A stretch of DNA of 64,000 nucleotides from Podocnemis expansa (GCA_007922195.1 ML681963.1:51468084-51532083); one strand, 5' to 3'; numbered from the stretch's first letter, positions 20,393-33,999 are shown. The notes: generated by a model not told the origin, from the sequence alone. Translations and numbers: made by a program.

Positions 20393-20650
20393 CAGGGGTT
20401 GGCAACCCAAAAGATAACGAGCCATTTTTAAAAAATTCCTGCAATAACAAAGTGTTTTGAGAGCTGCAAAGGTGTAACTTCCCACTATCTGGGAGGAGCT
20501 GGGCCAGAGTGCCTGCTGCCAGGTCCCCCAGTGGTGGGAGTAGCCCAGAGCCTAGTGTGGGCTGCCCACAGGATTCCCCACTGGCAGGGGGAGCCCAGAG
20601 CCACAAGGGGGCAGCCAAAGAGCTCTGGAGCTGCAGGTTGCAGACCCTTG
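20393..20650. mobile_element. Short hAT-like element, perfect 8-bp duplication
   Basis: The ends are CAGGGGTTGGCAACC on the left and CAAGGGTCTGCAACC on the reverse complement of the right. The duplication gactaggt is at 20385-20392 and 20651-20658. The element is 258 bp and non-coding. Confidence 0.85.
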
Positions 20651-21861
20651 GACTAGGTGCTACTGCCATAAAAATAATATTGTAAAGAGAAAGGAGGCAT
20701 CCAGGGCTCAGTGTGGGAGCAGAGATATACGGAGCCCGGAGGCAGCCGCCTGTGTAGGGAGCATGGACTTCGGGAATGTGAAGGTGAGTCTAAAAAGTAA
20801 ATGAGTGGAGGGAGAGATGGTGTGTCTGACACACAGGAAGAGAAGCTCTGGAGGATGAAGAATTGGGGTGGCTGGGAAAAGAGACTGGGGCTGAAAGGGA
20901 AATGGCTCATTCTAAGCCCCCTCCCATCAGCTAGAAGCCCTTTTTGTCACCAGCAAAACTGCAAAATGCACTTGGAACTGGAGTTTGTCATTTGGTTTGG
21001 CATTTCTGCATCTCCTGCTGTCAGCGTCAGACGTCTTTCTCCTGTTACTGGGACAGCTGGAGAAATAATATAATTTATTGATGGCTTTTATTTCCCTGCT
21101 GGTGTAACATAAATATAAATCTACATGCCTCTCTCTGAAGAGCTCACCCTTTCCCCTCCACTTTCTCTCTTTGATTATGTATGTCGTATTCCCATATGTT
21201 TTATAGACTCGTGTCTTCCAATTTGGGGGGATCAGAAGCAATGAGTAACGTGGCCTGCTCTTTATTATGACATCCAACTGGAGAGAGAAAGGAGGAGGAT
21301 GGAAAAAATGACAGTGCTTCCCAGAAGAGCAAAGCTTCATTGATGAGAATCTGTAATAGCATCCTGCACGCCTGGAGAGAATTTGATACTATAGCTTACT
21401 ATTCTGACTTTTCTGTTAAGCCCATCACTGTAGTATCTGAATCCCAAGGGCCCACATATAAGGATGGAGTGGGGAAGGAGTATGGGGACTGAGTGGTCTC
21501 TCGCCAGTGGTTTGCTTATGGGAGGAAAGCCTGGAAAATCTCTGCCCCTTGGCTTTCGGTGCTCAGTCAGTCATTTCTAGCACAGGGAAAGCATTTTCCC
21601 TGATGATCCAGATTGCAATCTCCTACCATTGGTGAGGTGTCTCCCTGATGTCTTGTGGTAGAACATTGAGGGATCTGTAGGGGCAATGGTGGGGAGGAGA
21701 TGGATTTGGGGAAGCTCTGCCCAAAGTAACAGAGGGAGATAGGCCAGCCCAGAACTGGAAAAGAGCCAGGTTTAAGTCCCATTCTGGCACTGCAGTTTGG
21801 TGAGCGGACTGTAATATCACTGAAGGAAAGGATGGAGCATTGTCTAGTGGCTGTCTGAAAG
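20651..21861. other. Host DNA, nothing recognised
   Basis: It is ordinary composition. The purine-rich and AT-rich patch near 21050-21200 has no assigned role. Confidence 0.3.
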
Positions 21862-22292
21862 CAGGGTTGCTAACCTTGCTTTTTAGTTCTTACTGACATG
21901 AAGATCTGAAATTGATTTCTTTTTACTGACATGGTAAACTTTTTACTGACATCACTAAAATACCATCAACAATATAATAATGTCACACAAGCATCTGCTC
22001 ACTTGCATACAGAGGAATTTGGAATGATCGATGATGCACTTGTTTTAGCTGCAGTTAGTTGATCACTTGGGTTCTTTGGATATGTGAAATAATAGAAATG
22101 ATGGAGTCGTGATCAGTGTAGTTTTATGACTCAGGAAGTGATTCTGAATGACAACAATCAGTGTCAAAATACAATTCACTTTACTTCTACCCAGTTTTAA
22201 GGACATTTGACTATATTTACAGATTTACTGACAGTATTAAAATTGTACATTGTTTTTATGGTCAATAACTTTAGTGATGGCTGGCAACTCTG
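21862..22292. mobile_element. hAT-like element, AT-rich interior
   Basis: The ends are CAGGGTTGCTAACC on the left and CAGAGTTGCCAGCC on the reverse complement of the right. The flanks ctgaaag and ctaaag suggest a decayed 8-bp duplication. The interior has repeated TTTTTACTGACAT motifs and no gene. Confidence 0.65.
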
Positions 22293-22526
22293 CTAAAGGG
22301 GCTGAGAACTCCTGGGCTCTTACCAGTGCTCTTGGAGGTGTACCACAGGAGGGTAAGTCAAGACTTCTAGATTCTATGCCTTTGAGTGGGGAGATGTTTT
22401 CTAGAGGCCCTATACTTATGGGGAGAGTCAGGACTTCAGAATTGCTTTCTTGGCATTAGGAAGGAGTGTAGTCTGAATTGTCTGTCTGTCTGTCTAATCA
22501 ACTTATCACAGTCTGTCAGGCCTGTC

Positions 22527-22846
22527 CAGAGGTGGCCTTTGGCTACTGGGGGCCCTAGGTGAAGGTCTGTTGAGGCAGGGCCCCCTATAGGCCCATGCCC
22601 CCTCCCTGCGGTCCTGGCTTCCCCACCACAGACCCAGCTCCTTTGCCACTGGCTCCGGCTCCAGCCCCAGCCCCACCAGTGCCGCTCCAGCTCCCCACTG
22701 CTGTCTCCAGTCCCAGGAGTCAGCTCCTCCTACTGCCAATTGAGGCAGATCCAGCTTTTGCGGTAGGCAAGGTAGGTGATGGGGGCCCCTTTCTGCTTGG
22801 GGCCCTAGGCATGCACCTGCTTCACCTACCCCAAAAGCCACCTCTG
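22527..22846. mobile_element. hAT-like element (CAGAGGTGGC family), perfect duplication
   Basis: The ends are CAGAGGTGGCCTTTGG on the left and CAGAGGTGGCTTTTGG on the reverse complement of the right. The duplication ggcctgtc is at 22519-22526 and 22847-22854. The interior is GC-rich and Pro/Ala-codon-like by chance, and carries GGGGGCCCTAGG near the left end and a related GGGGCCCTAGG near the right. The same family sits at 40738-41495. Confidence 0.87.
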
Positions 22847-23944
22847 GGCCTGTCTCTGGTAGGAACAATCCCTCTGCCAAGATTTTGTTTCTCATTTAAT
22901 GGAACAGTGAGAGCAAGTCCAGCTCTGCTTTGCCTTCGTCAAGGACACACAGATCAAAGAGAGATGCTTCTCTTTCCAAAGTGCCTTAAACATGTGGCTC
23001 TGTACCCAAGCGTTGCTGATTCTCCCTGCAGAAGGGGGCCTCCCTTTCTTGGTTTAATGCATATTTCTCATCCTTGACCCAATGTTAAATGAAAAAGGCA
23101 AATGGTAACCTGCAGAGAGGAGAGTCCAACAGGCATCTCCCTGGCCTCCCAAGGACAAAGGGGGATTAGTGAGTAGTCAAAGTAGGTTCCTTCAAACCAG
23201 CAGTGAATTAAAGCCACCTGCACCCCAAATAACCCTCCAGATTGACGGCTGCCTGGTTCAGTCAGACCTGGTTCCCAACACAAATAAGCACAAAGTGGGG
23301 CTGAGTGGATGTGCTGGTGACACGGAGGGGAGCTTTAAAGTTGGATGGATGGACAGATGTATAGGCAGACATTAGCACAGTGAATGAATCTCAGTAATTG
23401 TAAATCCAGGTTTTGCAATGCAGTGTGGATGCTGAGACCACAGGAAGGTGTCCCGCAGGGCTGGGTTTACAATTTGCTGCTGATGTACCCAGAGAGTTGG
23501 GAGAGGCAGACAGGCACCAGGGAGATGTTGCTTGGCACTAGGGTTAGAAGGGGCTCTCTGGGACCTGGCATGGGATGCTGAGTCTGAGCAGGAACAAGCA
23601 GGAAGGGGCTATAGACAAGAACTAGAGATGGGCTCCAGTAGGTGGCTTGGAATCTAATGGAGCAGAGCTTAGCTCCTGCCATGGAGTCCCTGGGCTGGAA
23701 CCCAGACCACTGCATTTCCATACAGTCTTCCAAGGAACGTGGCACAAAAGGCTGCTGAATGTAGGACTGAACATGGCCTGGCCAGAGAAGTCCTGCTATG
23801 CTCTGGCTGCAGGTATGTCTCTCTCCAGCAGGACCCCATTGTGAGAGTAACTGAGCACCTCCGGATCTTCCTGCCCACATGTGCTCCTGTGATGCAGAGC
23901 AGAGTAGAGCCTTCCATTGGCTGGCTGGGGAAAAGGGAGCCATG
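22847..23944. other. Host DNA, no gene recognised
   Basis: Open frames up to about 160 codons occur but show no domain, no splice-bounded exon look and no codon bias that I can defend. Confidence 0.3.
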
Positions 23945-24060
23945 GGATAGACTCAGTAACTGGCCCAAGTCACACAGGGACCTGGGTTAGAGTTGGGGTT
24001 GAACCCACATCTCTGGAGTCTAGGCTTGGAGTCCAGCCCACTAGCCCAGTGCTTAGTAGC
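23945..24060 (-). repeat. MIR-like SINE fragment
   Basis: The plus strand reads GGCCCAAGTCACACAGGGAC, then GGTTGAACCCACATCTCTGG and CCACTAGCCCAGTGCTTAG. This is the reverse complement of the MIR central and 5' region. Confidence 0.6.
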
Positions 24061-26200
24061 TGGAGAGGCATGTCAGAGTTAAGGGGGTGGATGCCTGGGG
24101 GCATGGTGTTTGAAAACTTTATTGCTCCTGTACAGTAAAGAAAAGAAAATGTGTAGAACAGCTCTGGGGTGGCCAAAACCCTCCAAGTCTGTGAGGTCAC
24201 TTGCCGCAGCTGATGCAGATGTTGAGCTCTGTCTGCTCAACGCTATTCTCAGTGATGCTTGTAGCAAATGGGAGGCGGCTGCACAAATCTCTGAGTTTGA
24301 GTAAGGGGTTACCAGTGTGCCTGGCACTGGAGCACCCTTTGTCTGAGCTTAGCACCCTGACCCAAGGTCAGCCTCAGGGGTGAGCGATCAAAGCAGCCAC
24401 CCTGGGCACTAGCTTCTGGGAGTGCCAAATGAGCCTCCAGGGGGATGGCAGATATGGTTTGTTCTTTGTGCTGTGGCTTGAGGAGCGGACCCCCCCCCCC
24501 GCTGGGCTAGCCCTTGACACCCAGCCTCCAGGATCTGGCCCTGATACCTCTGCTCCCCCTAGGGTAGCTCTATGCTGTAGTCAGAAGTCCGACTCTAGCA
24601 TGGCATGTTTAATCTAGCTAGCACCGTCACCAACAGCAGCAAAGCCAAGTTGCCCAAGCCAAGGCCATGCTGCTGCAGCTTCACTTCTATCTCCTATGCC
24701 TACACGTGCTGCATTCACCCCTCTGATGGTCACGTAGCCAGGTTGGGGTCTCCTATGCCTTGTCTCCGCACCTCTTCCTTGTGTGGCCCTAGTACACTTG
24801 CCCCTTCACTTACCCATGCTGGCTGGGTACAGCCATAACAGAGACCAATGGCCTTGACTGCCCACATATGCCAGCTCAGTTTCACACTCCCCTCTCTGGA
24901 GAGGGGGCAACTCAAGGTCTAGGCACCACTTAAATCCTTCAGGTGCAGGGATCTTTTGCTGCTCCTCTGCACAAAGCCAGATTTCACATACTGGGCATGG
25001 AGACACTTCTCTCTCCTCTATAACCTTCCGTTCAATGTCTGCCCTGCAGTCAGCTCTCTAACCTTACCCCTGGAATAAGTGACCTTCTGAAATTGCCTCC
25101 TGCCCTCCTTCCCACCCCATATATCTGCTGCCTGAATTTACTCCTGCTGTAAATTGTTGCCAGAGAACTCCCTGGCTTTAGCTTTATCCTGACCAATAAC
25201 CCTAGACACTATCAATCCTCTGATATGAACCTCACAGCAGTTCCTTTTATTTCCCTCAAGATAAAAGGAGATTGCCTGGCCCAAACTGCTGGATATTAAA
25301 CTTTGCTGCAGCCTGCAGAGAATTCATTTTTATTTCATTCCACCTTGCATGTTTCTAAACAAAGCCGTTTCTTGCTGTGATCAGAGGTGAAATGTACAGG
25401 AACTTGGAGGAAAAGTGGGAAGAGGAGGAAAAATCCTTTAAAACCTGATTTTGAAGAGGTGCTGAGTTCCTGCAATTCCAGCTGAAATCTGTGGGAGTCA
25501 CTTACTCAGGGTTTCTTCTATCACTTTTTTCTGTCCCCAGTCCCACAAACTTTTGCATTTGTGGGTAGTTTTTAGGGGTGCTGCTGCTCCCAAAAAAGGG
25601 TTGAGGCCTGTCCCTGTTGCCAGCCCCTGCCCTGCTCTGGGGCCTGGTCCAGCTCCAGCCACTCCTGGCCAGCAGCAGGTGACCTGGGTGGGCCCAATCT
25701 GGCCCCAGCTTCTGCTGGCCAGTGGCAGGCAACCTGGAGCCGGATCTGGCTCCTGCCACCATGTTGCTGGCAAGCAGCAGGTGGCCCCAGTCTGGATCTG
25801 GCTCCTGCTGCTACTGGCCAGCTCCCAACCCACCGCCTGCTGACTTGCTGCAGCAGGGTGGGGGCCAGCTGAGGGAGATGAAGGGCATGAGTCCTGCAGG
25901 CCCAGCGGCAGCAATGGTCCCGGTAATTTTACTCCTGTGACTTATTCCGTTGATGCTGATGTCTGCTCAGTTGAGCAAAGTTGATCCTATGCATGAGCGT
26001 TTGCAGGGCTGAGCCCAAAAGCCAATTCAAAGGTAGACTGTCCGAGTTCAGCAGCCCAGATGGCCTCTGCAAATGAGGCTAGGGGGTTTGTGAGGGCAAC
26101 CATCGTGAGTCCACAAATATGAACTCTGAACAGTCACTGATTTGGTAGGCAGGTTTTTGAAACAGAGGCAAGCTGGAAACTCATCTGAGGTTGCATGTTT
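24061..26200. other. Host DNA with a GC-rich patch
   Basis: 25590-25870 is a GC-rich stretch built from GGCCAGCAGCAGGTG-like and GAGCCGGATCTGGCTCCTGC-like motifs, similar to the interior of several MITEs here. The rest has no recognised feature. Confidence 0.4.
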
Positions 26201-26204
26201 CACC

Positions 26205-26360
26205 TGTACATCTCTAAGTATTTTACAAATAATTGTAGCATTGCTCTCATTTACAGACAGGGAAACTGAGGCACAGACCAGGGACTTGACTTGCTCAAGG
26301 TCACACACGGAATTTACCATGGCTGGAAAGAGAATGCAAGCATCCTATAGCCTGAGTCCA
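26205..26360 (-). repeat. MIR-like SINE
   Basis: The plus strand reads TTTACAGACAGGGAAACTGA, GGCACAGACC and CTTGCTCAAGGTCACACACG, the reverse complement of the MIR core. Confidence 0.7.
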
Positions 26361-26830
26361 GTTATCTATCTGTTGAACTAACTGAATTTTTTAAAAGTTA
26401 TAAAAATGCTGTGTTCACTCACACTGCTGTGGACTGGCGCTTTGACTCCTCTGTGGCTGGCTTCTTTCATTGCTTTGGTTTTAAGGCCAGGGGGAATGTT
26501 GTGATAATCTCGTTTGAGCGCCTGCATGACACAGACCATCACATCCCAATTCAGGGCTTATGCTTCCTCTGGGAATGCACTGCACTGGCCTGGCAGGCTC
26601 CACGGAGGCCGTTTACAGCTCCTGGAGCTTCAGTGGGGCTGTGACAATCTCCTGGACAGACTGTACTGAATTAAGTGTCTTAGTTTAGGAGGTCACTGTA
26701 TTAAAAAGGCAGAGGCTTATGCGTGATGGGGGGGTGAGATGTGACTTCTTTTAAGGGGGAAATGACTCGTGAACACCAGGAACTGTTGCATGCTTCAGAG
26801 GGCTCTTTTGCAATATTGGACCAGACAGAC

Positions 26831-27295
26831 CAGGGGTCAGCAACCCCTGGCACATGAGCCAAAAATGGCATGTGGGCTGAGCCTGAACATCACCCAGCAT
26901 CACTCAGGCTCCCCCCCAGCCCTGCACAGCCTAGGGCCACAAGAGCTGTGCCACAGCTCCAGGCCCCCACTGGCCCTGCTTCCCAGCAGGGACAAAGAAG
27001 GTGCAGTGAGTGGGGCTGCTGGCCCCAACCCCTGCTGGGCAGGGCTGCTGGAGGGGAGTGGAGCAGGTTGGTGTGCCCAGAGCCACTGCTGCTGGCAGGA
27101 GTTGGCCCAGCCCTGACCCGAACTGGAGGCTGGTGTGGGGGCAGCTGGCCCTGGGAACCAAAGGCTGCCTACTGGTGGGGGCGAGAGCTGGCTTCAGGGC
27201 CGGGGTTGGGACCTGGAGTCCTGACTCCGTGCCCTTGGCACCTGCTGAGGGTGCAGTGGGTAGGGCTGGCACGGGGTGTGAGAGCCACCCCCTGA
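26831..27295 (+). mobile_element. Partial hAT-like element with GC-rich body
   Basis: It starts CAGGGGTCAGCAACCCCTGG, a hAT-like end close to the element at 20393. I did not find the matching right end or a duplication. The GC-rich interior produces long open frames on both strands (to 141 codons), which I regard as composition artefacts. Confidence 0.5.
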
Positions 27296-30200
27296 GATAA
27301 ACTAAACATGTGGCTGAGCTGGACTCCTAGGAAATACTTAGGGAGAGGGGAATGCAAACAACTCACCTCCCAAACCAGCCTTTGAAGCTGCACCTGAAAG
27401 AGAAACCTGTCCTCTGGCTGATTTTTTACCTTGTCGGGGTCTCTGGAAAGGCCCAGGCTGGATGGGGACAGCTAGTTCTGAGCAAAATCTGCCTTGAACG
27501 GGTGACTAGAGGGAGAAAGGACAGGAAAGGGGCCCGTGAAGGTGGGGATAGGAGGGAGAAGGTCTGCCTGTTGGGAACTGGCTGCATGCAGAGAAATAAA
27601 TTAATTAGGCCCATCAGATAAAGTAGCACAACAACCCCCATGAGATCCCGGCTGCTGTATTCTCTGGCAGTGTTTATGTATTAATACCCTGACAGGAGGC
27701 CTTTAATTATGAGCCTTTAACTCGCACTTCCTCCTCCCTGCTCACATCTCTGTCTGTGAAGACAGCCCGCCTCTCCGGGGAGGTGCTTGTCACTTTTGGT
27801 CGCTCTTGGATACCATCTCTCCCCTGTAATCTCCTCTTCTCTTCTGATTCCTGGGGGGCCGCTTGGGAGCCTCTCTGCCACACTCATTCTCTTGTCGCTG
27901 GTCCACAGGGGCTGCCAAAAGTGAGGATGAAACCCAATTAGCATAAAGTGCTCTCATGTAGACTGGGCAAGGCAGCCTGACCTGGCTGACTTGCATCCAC
28001 CCACATGCCATCACAGAGCGTGGGGTGGCATGCCGGGAATATGTGGGGTAATGGGATGTGAGGCTCAAAACAGGCTGGGAAAGAGAGCAAGCTATTGTTT
28101 TGATAAATTGTTGGTAATATCAGATCCCTGAGGAGCACGCTGGAGAAAAACTGTGAACTTAACAAGCCGGAATCATCTCAGCGAGAAACCTGGAGAGGAT
28201 TCTGCCAAACTTGTAAAGCTAATGAGTGTGACACGCTCCCAGTGGCATGCGACTCTGAGGAAGTAACTGGTAATGGCTGGGTTAATTCCGGCATTGCGAC
28301 CCAAGGCAGATTTGCCATAATTTTGTCTTTTCTCAGCTCTTCTGCATGCAGAGAGCCAAGAATGTGCTGCAGGCTCTCGTCACTCCTTGACCTCTCGGCA
28401 CCCCAGCTGTGAACTAAGCACAATGAGGCTTAATGCCATTCAAAATGAAGAACTTGATGTAATGCAACGCGATGCCATATGATACCATGCAATGTGGCAC
28501 GGTGTAACACAATAGGAGGAATGCAGATTAATGTGCTGCCTTGCAAGGCAGTATATTGCCACGTGAAAGGGCCACATGCTGTGATGTAGTTTTATTTAGG
28601 CTAGTGTGGATCTCTACAAATTATATCCCTGAATACATAACGTGAGAGAGTGATACTAACAGTAGCAAAAGCTTAGATCAGGTGGAGGTGTTCTCTAGCC
28701 CACATCCACCCTGTTCAACTGTAGGATGGGAGGAGAAATCCTCACCTCCAGGCTGTAGGCCCAGTCTATGTGAGAAGAGCTATTCCTGTACACTCTGCCA
28801 CTTCCCCTATGCCCCTGCCTGTGTCTGTCTCTACTGCATTCTGGTGTGTAGAAGGCTCTGGGGGACCAGCATTTCCCTGTGAGTCCTCTCATGAATTCAT
28901 CATGAATCTTCACTAGGTTTGGTGCTAGGGACCCTCAGCCACTGCAGCATTTGATGTTCAGTGGCTATACCTGGGTTTGAACCCTTGTGAGCCTACAGAC
29001 AAGGCCGGTCTTGAAGGAGATTGCTCAGCAGTGGAAATCGTTTCTGGTGTCCTCCACCCCATGGGCTCCTGGCTGCTGGAATAAGCACAGCAACTGCCAA
29101 GCACTGGCTTGCTTGTGCATGGATAGCAGGAAGATTGCTCCTGTGTGGGGCTTGGAGCTGTTCTCAGAGGAGCAGGGCTAGGAACATTTGTCCTCTCTCT
29201 ATCAGGTAGTGCAAATGGGGGGAGTCTTCAGATTAGAACACGGAAGGCAGTCAGATGCTTGCTGGCAGGGGTATAAATAACAGTCAGCAGCATAAATTGC
29301 AGGCAGCTGTGGTGTCAAGGCATTGCACAGAGAATAAATCAAAGAGCTCACTCATCAAGCCCATTACTGGAGTGAGAGGGGAATTAGGAGGCACAAGGAA
29401 GGGAGGGAAAGAGATGGTAGGAGATGGGAATAGGTGAGGGGCAGCTTTGCTATCCTTAATGGGGGTTAAAGACACAGGGATGTGGAGAACCATGCCCCAG
29501 CTGGGTCTGTTGATGGAACAATGTGGTACCTCTGAGGCCCAAGTGAAAGGCTTTGATCTGTGGGTCACACATGCTCATTCCCTCATTATTCCTCATGAAG
29601 TTCACAGCAGTGACATGCAGCTCACATGGGCATGCCATACAACACGTGACTGACAGCTCTGTCTCCTGGGAATGACAGATGGCACACAACTGGCATGCGT
29701 CCTGCATGGGGATGATATGGCATGTGGGCAGTGCACTCCATTTTGTTGTTTCAATAACAAGAGTATTGGGAAGGGAGGGGGGGATGTCTGAGAGGGATTT
29801 GTGTGAAATTCCTGCACGCTGAGTCACCACACCACTGCTTCTACCAGTGCTGGCTTCTCTGCTAAGGCTACCCAACTCATTGCATGCCTGAGACAACATA
29901 ATGAGAGCCACATGGCATCTGGAGATGCCTGTCCCACACCAGGCTGCTCCTGTAAAGATTCTGGGTAAGACCTCAGCTGGTGTAAGTTTCTGTAGCTCCG
30001 GTGATCAGTTTGCACCCGCTGAAAATCTGTCCAGAGCCATGTGTTCAGGGTTGACACTGGCTAAGGATTTATCCTGCAAGGGCTTATTGGAGCCTGCACT
30101 TGAACAGGCTGCTAGGAAGGGCCCTGGAGGAGCAGAACTGGTACAATGGAAAGGAGTGCATTTCCTCTCATCCCTGGCTTTATTCCCCTGACTCCTGGCC

Positions 30201-31565
30201 ATGCTTTGTATGGATTGGGCTTCACTGTGGGAAACTTAGAGGACAATTTGAGAAGGAAGACAGTATGCAAACATTCACCAGTCCTGGATGTGATAGGACC
30301 AGAACTGAGCTTTCACCCATCCTCTCACATCAGTGCTCTTTCTGCTATGGTTCCATTGCCCTGTGTCTAAACAGCAGCCTCAACTGCATGTTAAGAAGGA
30401 AAAGACAAAGAAAAGAGAAGAACCATAGGAAACTGAGCAGCAGCTAACCTGGAGAGCTGGGCCTTGTCCCATAGACACACTGAAGGGTGAGGAACAAGAA
30501 ATATGATTTTAGGCAGGCTCTTTAAATAGACAGCAAGCCACATCCACAGGCCTCCTTGCTACACTCCCATTGCAGATGGTTTGGGAGGGATTAAAGAGAC
30601 TGGGTCATGTCCTGCAGCACCACTCCATTACAGGTCGCAAACTGTGCTGATGAACACTAACCGGGACAAACTGACCTACTGGGCCAGGTCCTTCTCTCCT
30701 GCGATAGATAAAGCTCCTGCTGTTTTGATACACGCATGCTCAATGGGGTGGCAAGCAAAAAGCAAGCCCTGAGGAGCTGGGTGCCATGCTTTGAGTGGGT
30801 CTCAGCAGGGCATGAGCACTGCCAGGATGCTGGGGATGAAAACAATGAGGCAGGTCCTTGACTTGTGTCCATCAGCACTGCTCCATTGACATCACAATGA
30901 CTGGCTCCAGCTGAGACCCTGGCCTAAGGGATCATCATTTGGCAGGACTCTTCCTCCTTTGCTGAGAGAAGGGGCCAGGAGAGGCTTTCCTGTCCACTGC
31001 AGACCACATAAGCCTAAAGGGACTTCAGCATACATGGGCCCAGCATCTCCCCCAAGCCCGAGAGCAGAATATCTCCCTCAACAGCGATACATGAATTTTT
31101 TTTAAAAGCCAAGAGCGACACACTGGCAGAGCTGGTGAATTTCTGAGCTTAAGATGTGCTCAGGTCACCTCTGCTGAGCCCCAGCAGCTTCCAGCAGAGC
31201 CAGCCTGGAGGTAAAGGAGCCCTGTGGGCTGGGTCTGCCTTTCTTGGTCACCCCCTTCGTGCTGTGCCTAGACTGGCCGAAAGGCTCAGAGGTTTGTGGG
31301 AGCTGTTCCCACCTGCCCTGCTCCAGATCAGGGCTGACCTGCAGCTTCCAGGGATGTCAGCTGGCATTCTGAGTGCTTGGTGCCCCTGAAATCCAAGACT
31401 GTGATGTGTAAAGGCATACCTGCTCTCTGGGGACAGGCTTTCGTTTGTCCTACTGAAGGGCTGGGGACTATGATTCCTCCCTGAGGCCAGTGCTGTAGTC
31501 AGGGCTTTCCTAGTCCCTCTGGCTGGAGAGACCATCAGCAAAGCATCTGACGAAGTGGGATTTTC
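27296..31565. other. Host DNA, repeat-poor
   Basis: No gene was recognised. 27590-27730 (with TTAATTAG and TTTAATTATGAGCC) and 28150-28340 look less repeat-like than their surroundings and might be noncoding conserved DNA. This is only a visual impression. Confidence 0.3.
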
Positions 31566-31567
31566 TC

Positions 31568-31640
31568 TCATGAAGTCTCATGCAATGAATAAATTTGATA
31601 GGTTTTTAAAAGTGCCACAGGACTCCTTGTTTGTTTCCCT
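31568..31640 (+). repeat. Penelope-like 3' tail fragment
   Basis: CTCATGCAATGAATAAATTTG, then TTTTTAAAAGTGCCACAGGA and CTCCTTGTTTG, the same tail as at 33249 but in the opposite orientation. Confidence 0.7.
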
Positions 31641-33248
31641 GGAGAAAGTCCCAGTCCAACCCTGCTGCTAAGACCTGGTTCGTGATCCATTGCATCAGTG
31701 GGGATGCCCCCATGGAGGGGCATCAATGCCAGCCTTTGCTCAGCAACCAGACAAAGGGTTTTAACTCCTCCGGGGGTGTTGGGGTGTAGACACTCTGCCT
31801 TGGCCAGCAGGGATTAAAGAGCACCTGTGGGTGCAGACAGCCCCACCTCACTGTTTCTGCCTGGCAGGCTTGTGATAGCCTTTATAAAAGGAGGCACTCA
31901 GCTGAATGGGAGGCAGCATGGTGAGGAAAAAGGACAGATGGATCAACTTGGAGCAGTTTGGTTGTTTTGCTTGTCCTTTGTTTCTTTTCTCCTTGGGCCC
32001 AGAAGGGATGGGAAATTCTGAGTAGCAGGATGGAGTCCAGGGAGGCTGCAAAGCAGCTGAGATGGCAAATCCTGACTGCTTGCAGCGGGGCCTTTGGGGT
32101 TGAAACCAGCATGGAGAGAGGGGCTGGATTAACCTTTCAGCTCCCAAAAAATGTGGGGAGGAAACCCTGGCCTAGTCACCCAAGGGTTTAAAAGACTTTC
32201 GCACTTGAGCAGGGCTGAAGACATGGTATGAGATGACAGGACAGTTGTTGAGCTGGGCTCTTGTGAGAGGACTGGATGAGAAGAGTCCTGGGTTCCTCTG
32301 TAGAGCTCATGCACCCAGCCACCCTCTTACAGCCCATCTCTGCTAGTCTCCAAGGAGGGTCATGGTGCCCAGAATCTCTTCTGATCTTACTTGAGGAAAG
32401 TTCCCATTGAGGAAGGACTGAGCGAGGACCTCCAGCCTTGGCCCATAGCAGCTGGGACTGTAGCAGAGTCACCATTGATGGCAGGATGGGAGCAGCTTCA
32501 TACTAAACCGCATCAGTCACCATCCCAGTCTGCGTGGACCATTCTGTTCCACACCACGATGCCTGCCTCTGTCCATCTAACCTAGATCTAGCCAGAAGCC
32601 ACCTCCCATTTATTAATATGGGAAAGGCAGGTTGTGACCCTTCAACATCTCTCTGGTGATCCCCAGAATGACAGCCAGTGAACTAAAGTCACCAATGCCC
32701 CAGGCTTCCTTTCATTTCCTCTATGTGACCCTTCCTCCCATCCCCATGGAAACACCCAGACAATTTGCTCCTGGTTATCAGCTGTCACTCTTCTCAGTGA
32801 TAGTCACTGATCCAGTTCAGATTTCAGAGAAAAAGGTGAATGGGTAGGGAGGGCAGCATGTGGTTGTGACAGCCAGCTTGGCTTATAAGTGCCCCAGGCC
32901 CACATGCTGACAGAGCATGGGGCAGCTAATTCAAAGATCTTCCTTGAGAGAGGCACTACAGCAGTGCTAGCCATATTTGCATGTCAGTGAGGTCCAGATT
33001 TGAACCTTGAGCATCCAGCCCTAAAGCACCTTTCTGGGGACACTTGCCACCTGGGAAGAACTTTTTATAAGCTGAGCTTACAGGGCTTAGACATCCTATG
33101 GGGGGTGGCTGTTTACAAAGTCTCTTGTCTGGGGTCACCTCCCAGTATTTTCCCCCCATTATTGCCTTCCTTCTGCCCTAGATTTTACTTTGTGCCTTCA
33201 TTTGGGATGGAGTCCAGTAGACAGAGTTGCACAATTTACATGGTGACA
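31641..33248. other. Host DNA, nothing recognised
   Basis: No supported feature. Confidence 0.3.
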
Positions 33249-33725
33249 AGTTCCAGAAGCGTAGCCATGTTAGTCTTGTTCAGCAAAACAAGCAAGGAGT
33301 CCTGTGGCACTTTTAAAGACTAATTAATTTATTTGTTGCATGAGCTTTCATGGGCACAATATCACATCATCAGGCAAATGAAATGGAAAATATAACATAG
33401 GCTATAAATATGTAGATACAGAGAAGGGTGGGTCACAAGGTAAATTCAAACAGATCTAGAGGGATAGACAAGCATTTACAAGTTACATGGATATTAGCAG
33501 TTTAATAATATGGCCACACAGAGTTTAGACATTAGAGGGGAAAATAAGTTAGTTCTATACTTAACATGAGTGTTAGGCCAAAGGGATGGGAGAAAAGAAT
33601 CAGAGGAAGGTGGGGTTTGGTTAAACGGTGTGTGAGAAAAATATATACCCCAAAGAGAGATAAGGAGCAGATGGTCTAAAATTTCAAGAAGCAGAAGCAG
33701 TGACCAGTAGAGGACACTCTTTATT
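33249..33725 (-). mobile_element. Penelope-like element 3' end
   Basis: The plus strand starts GTTCCAGAAGCGTAGCCATG, TTAGTCTTGTTCAGCAAAAC, then GGAGTCCTGTGGCACTTTTA and GCATGAGCTTTCATGGG. This is the most complete tail in the window. The remaining sequence, to about 33725, is non-coding 3' DNA. The endonuclease domain is not included. The upstream limit is uncertain. Confidence 0.68.
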
Positions 33726-33999
33726 TCAGGCCCTGTCCCCAGGCTGCAGAGTGGCAGGGCTGCTGCTGGGCTGTCAGACAGGCTGTCCTGGAGATTTGGT
33801 ATAATGTGGTTAGTAAAGGTCCCCCAGCACTCTTTTCCCCAAGACTCTGCATGTTGACCACAGCCACCTGGCAACCTGGGAGTTAGGATCTCATACCCAC
33901 TGCCATGACAGCTGCAGAGAAGATTCTTCACATGTGGCCTTGTGCAGCTGCCACACTTGGAAACAGCTGCAGTGTTGCACAGAGGCAGCGGCATGTCAT

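Noticed and set aside
22595..23077. 160-codon frame with a Pro/Ala-rich start
   Set aside because: The first half is the interior of the hAT-like element at 22527-22846. The second half shows no domain.
26870..27295. 141-codon frame
   Set aside because: It is within the GC-rich body of a partial hAT-like element, with competing frames on both strands.
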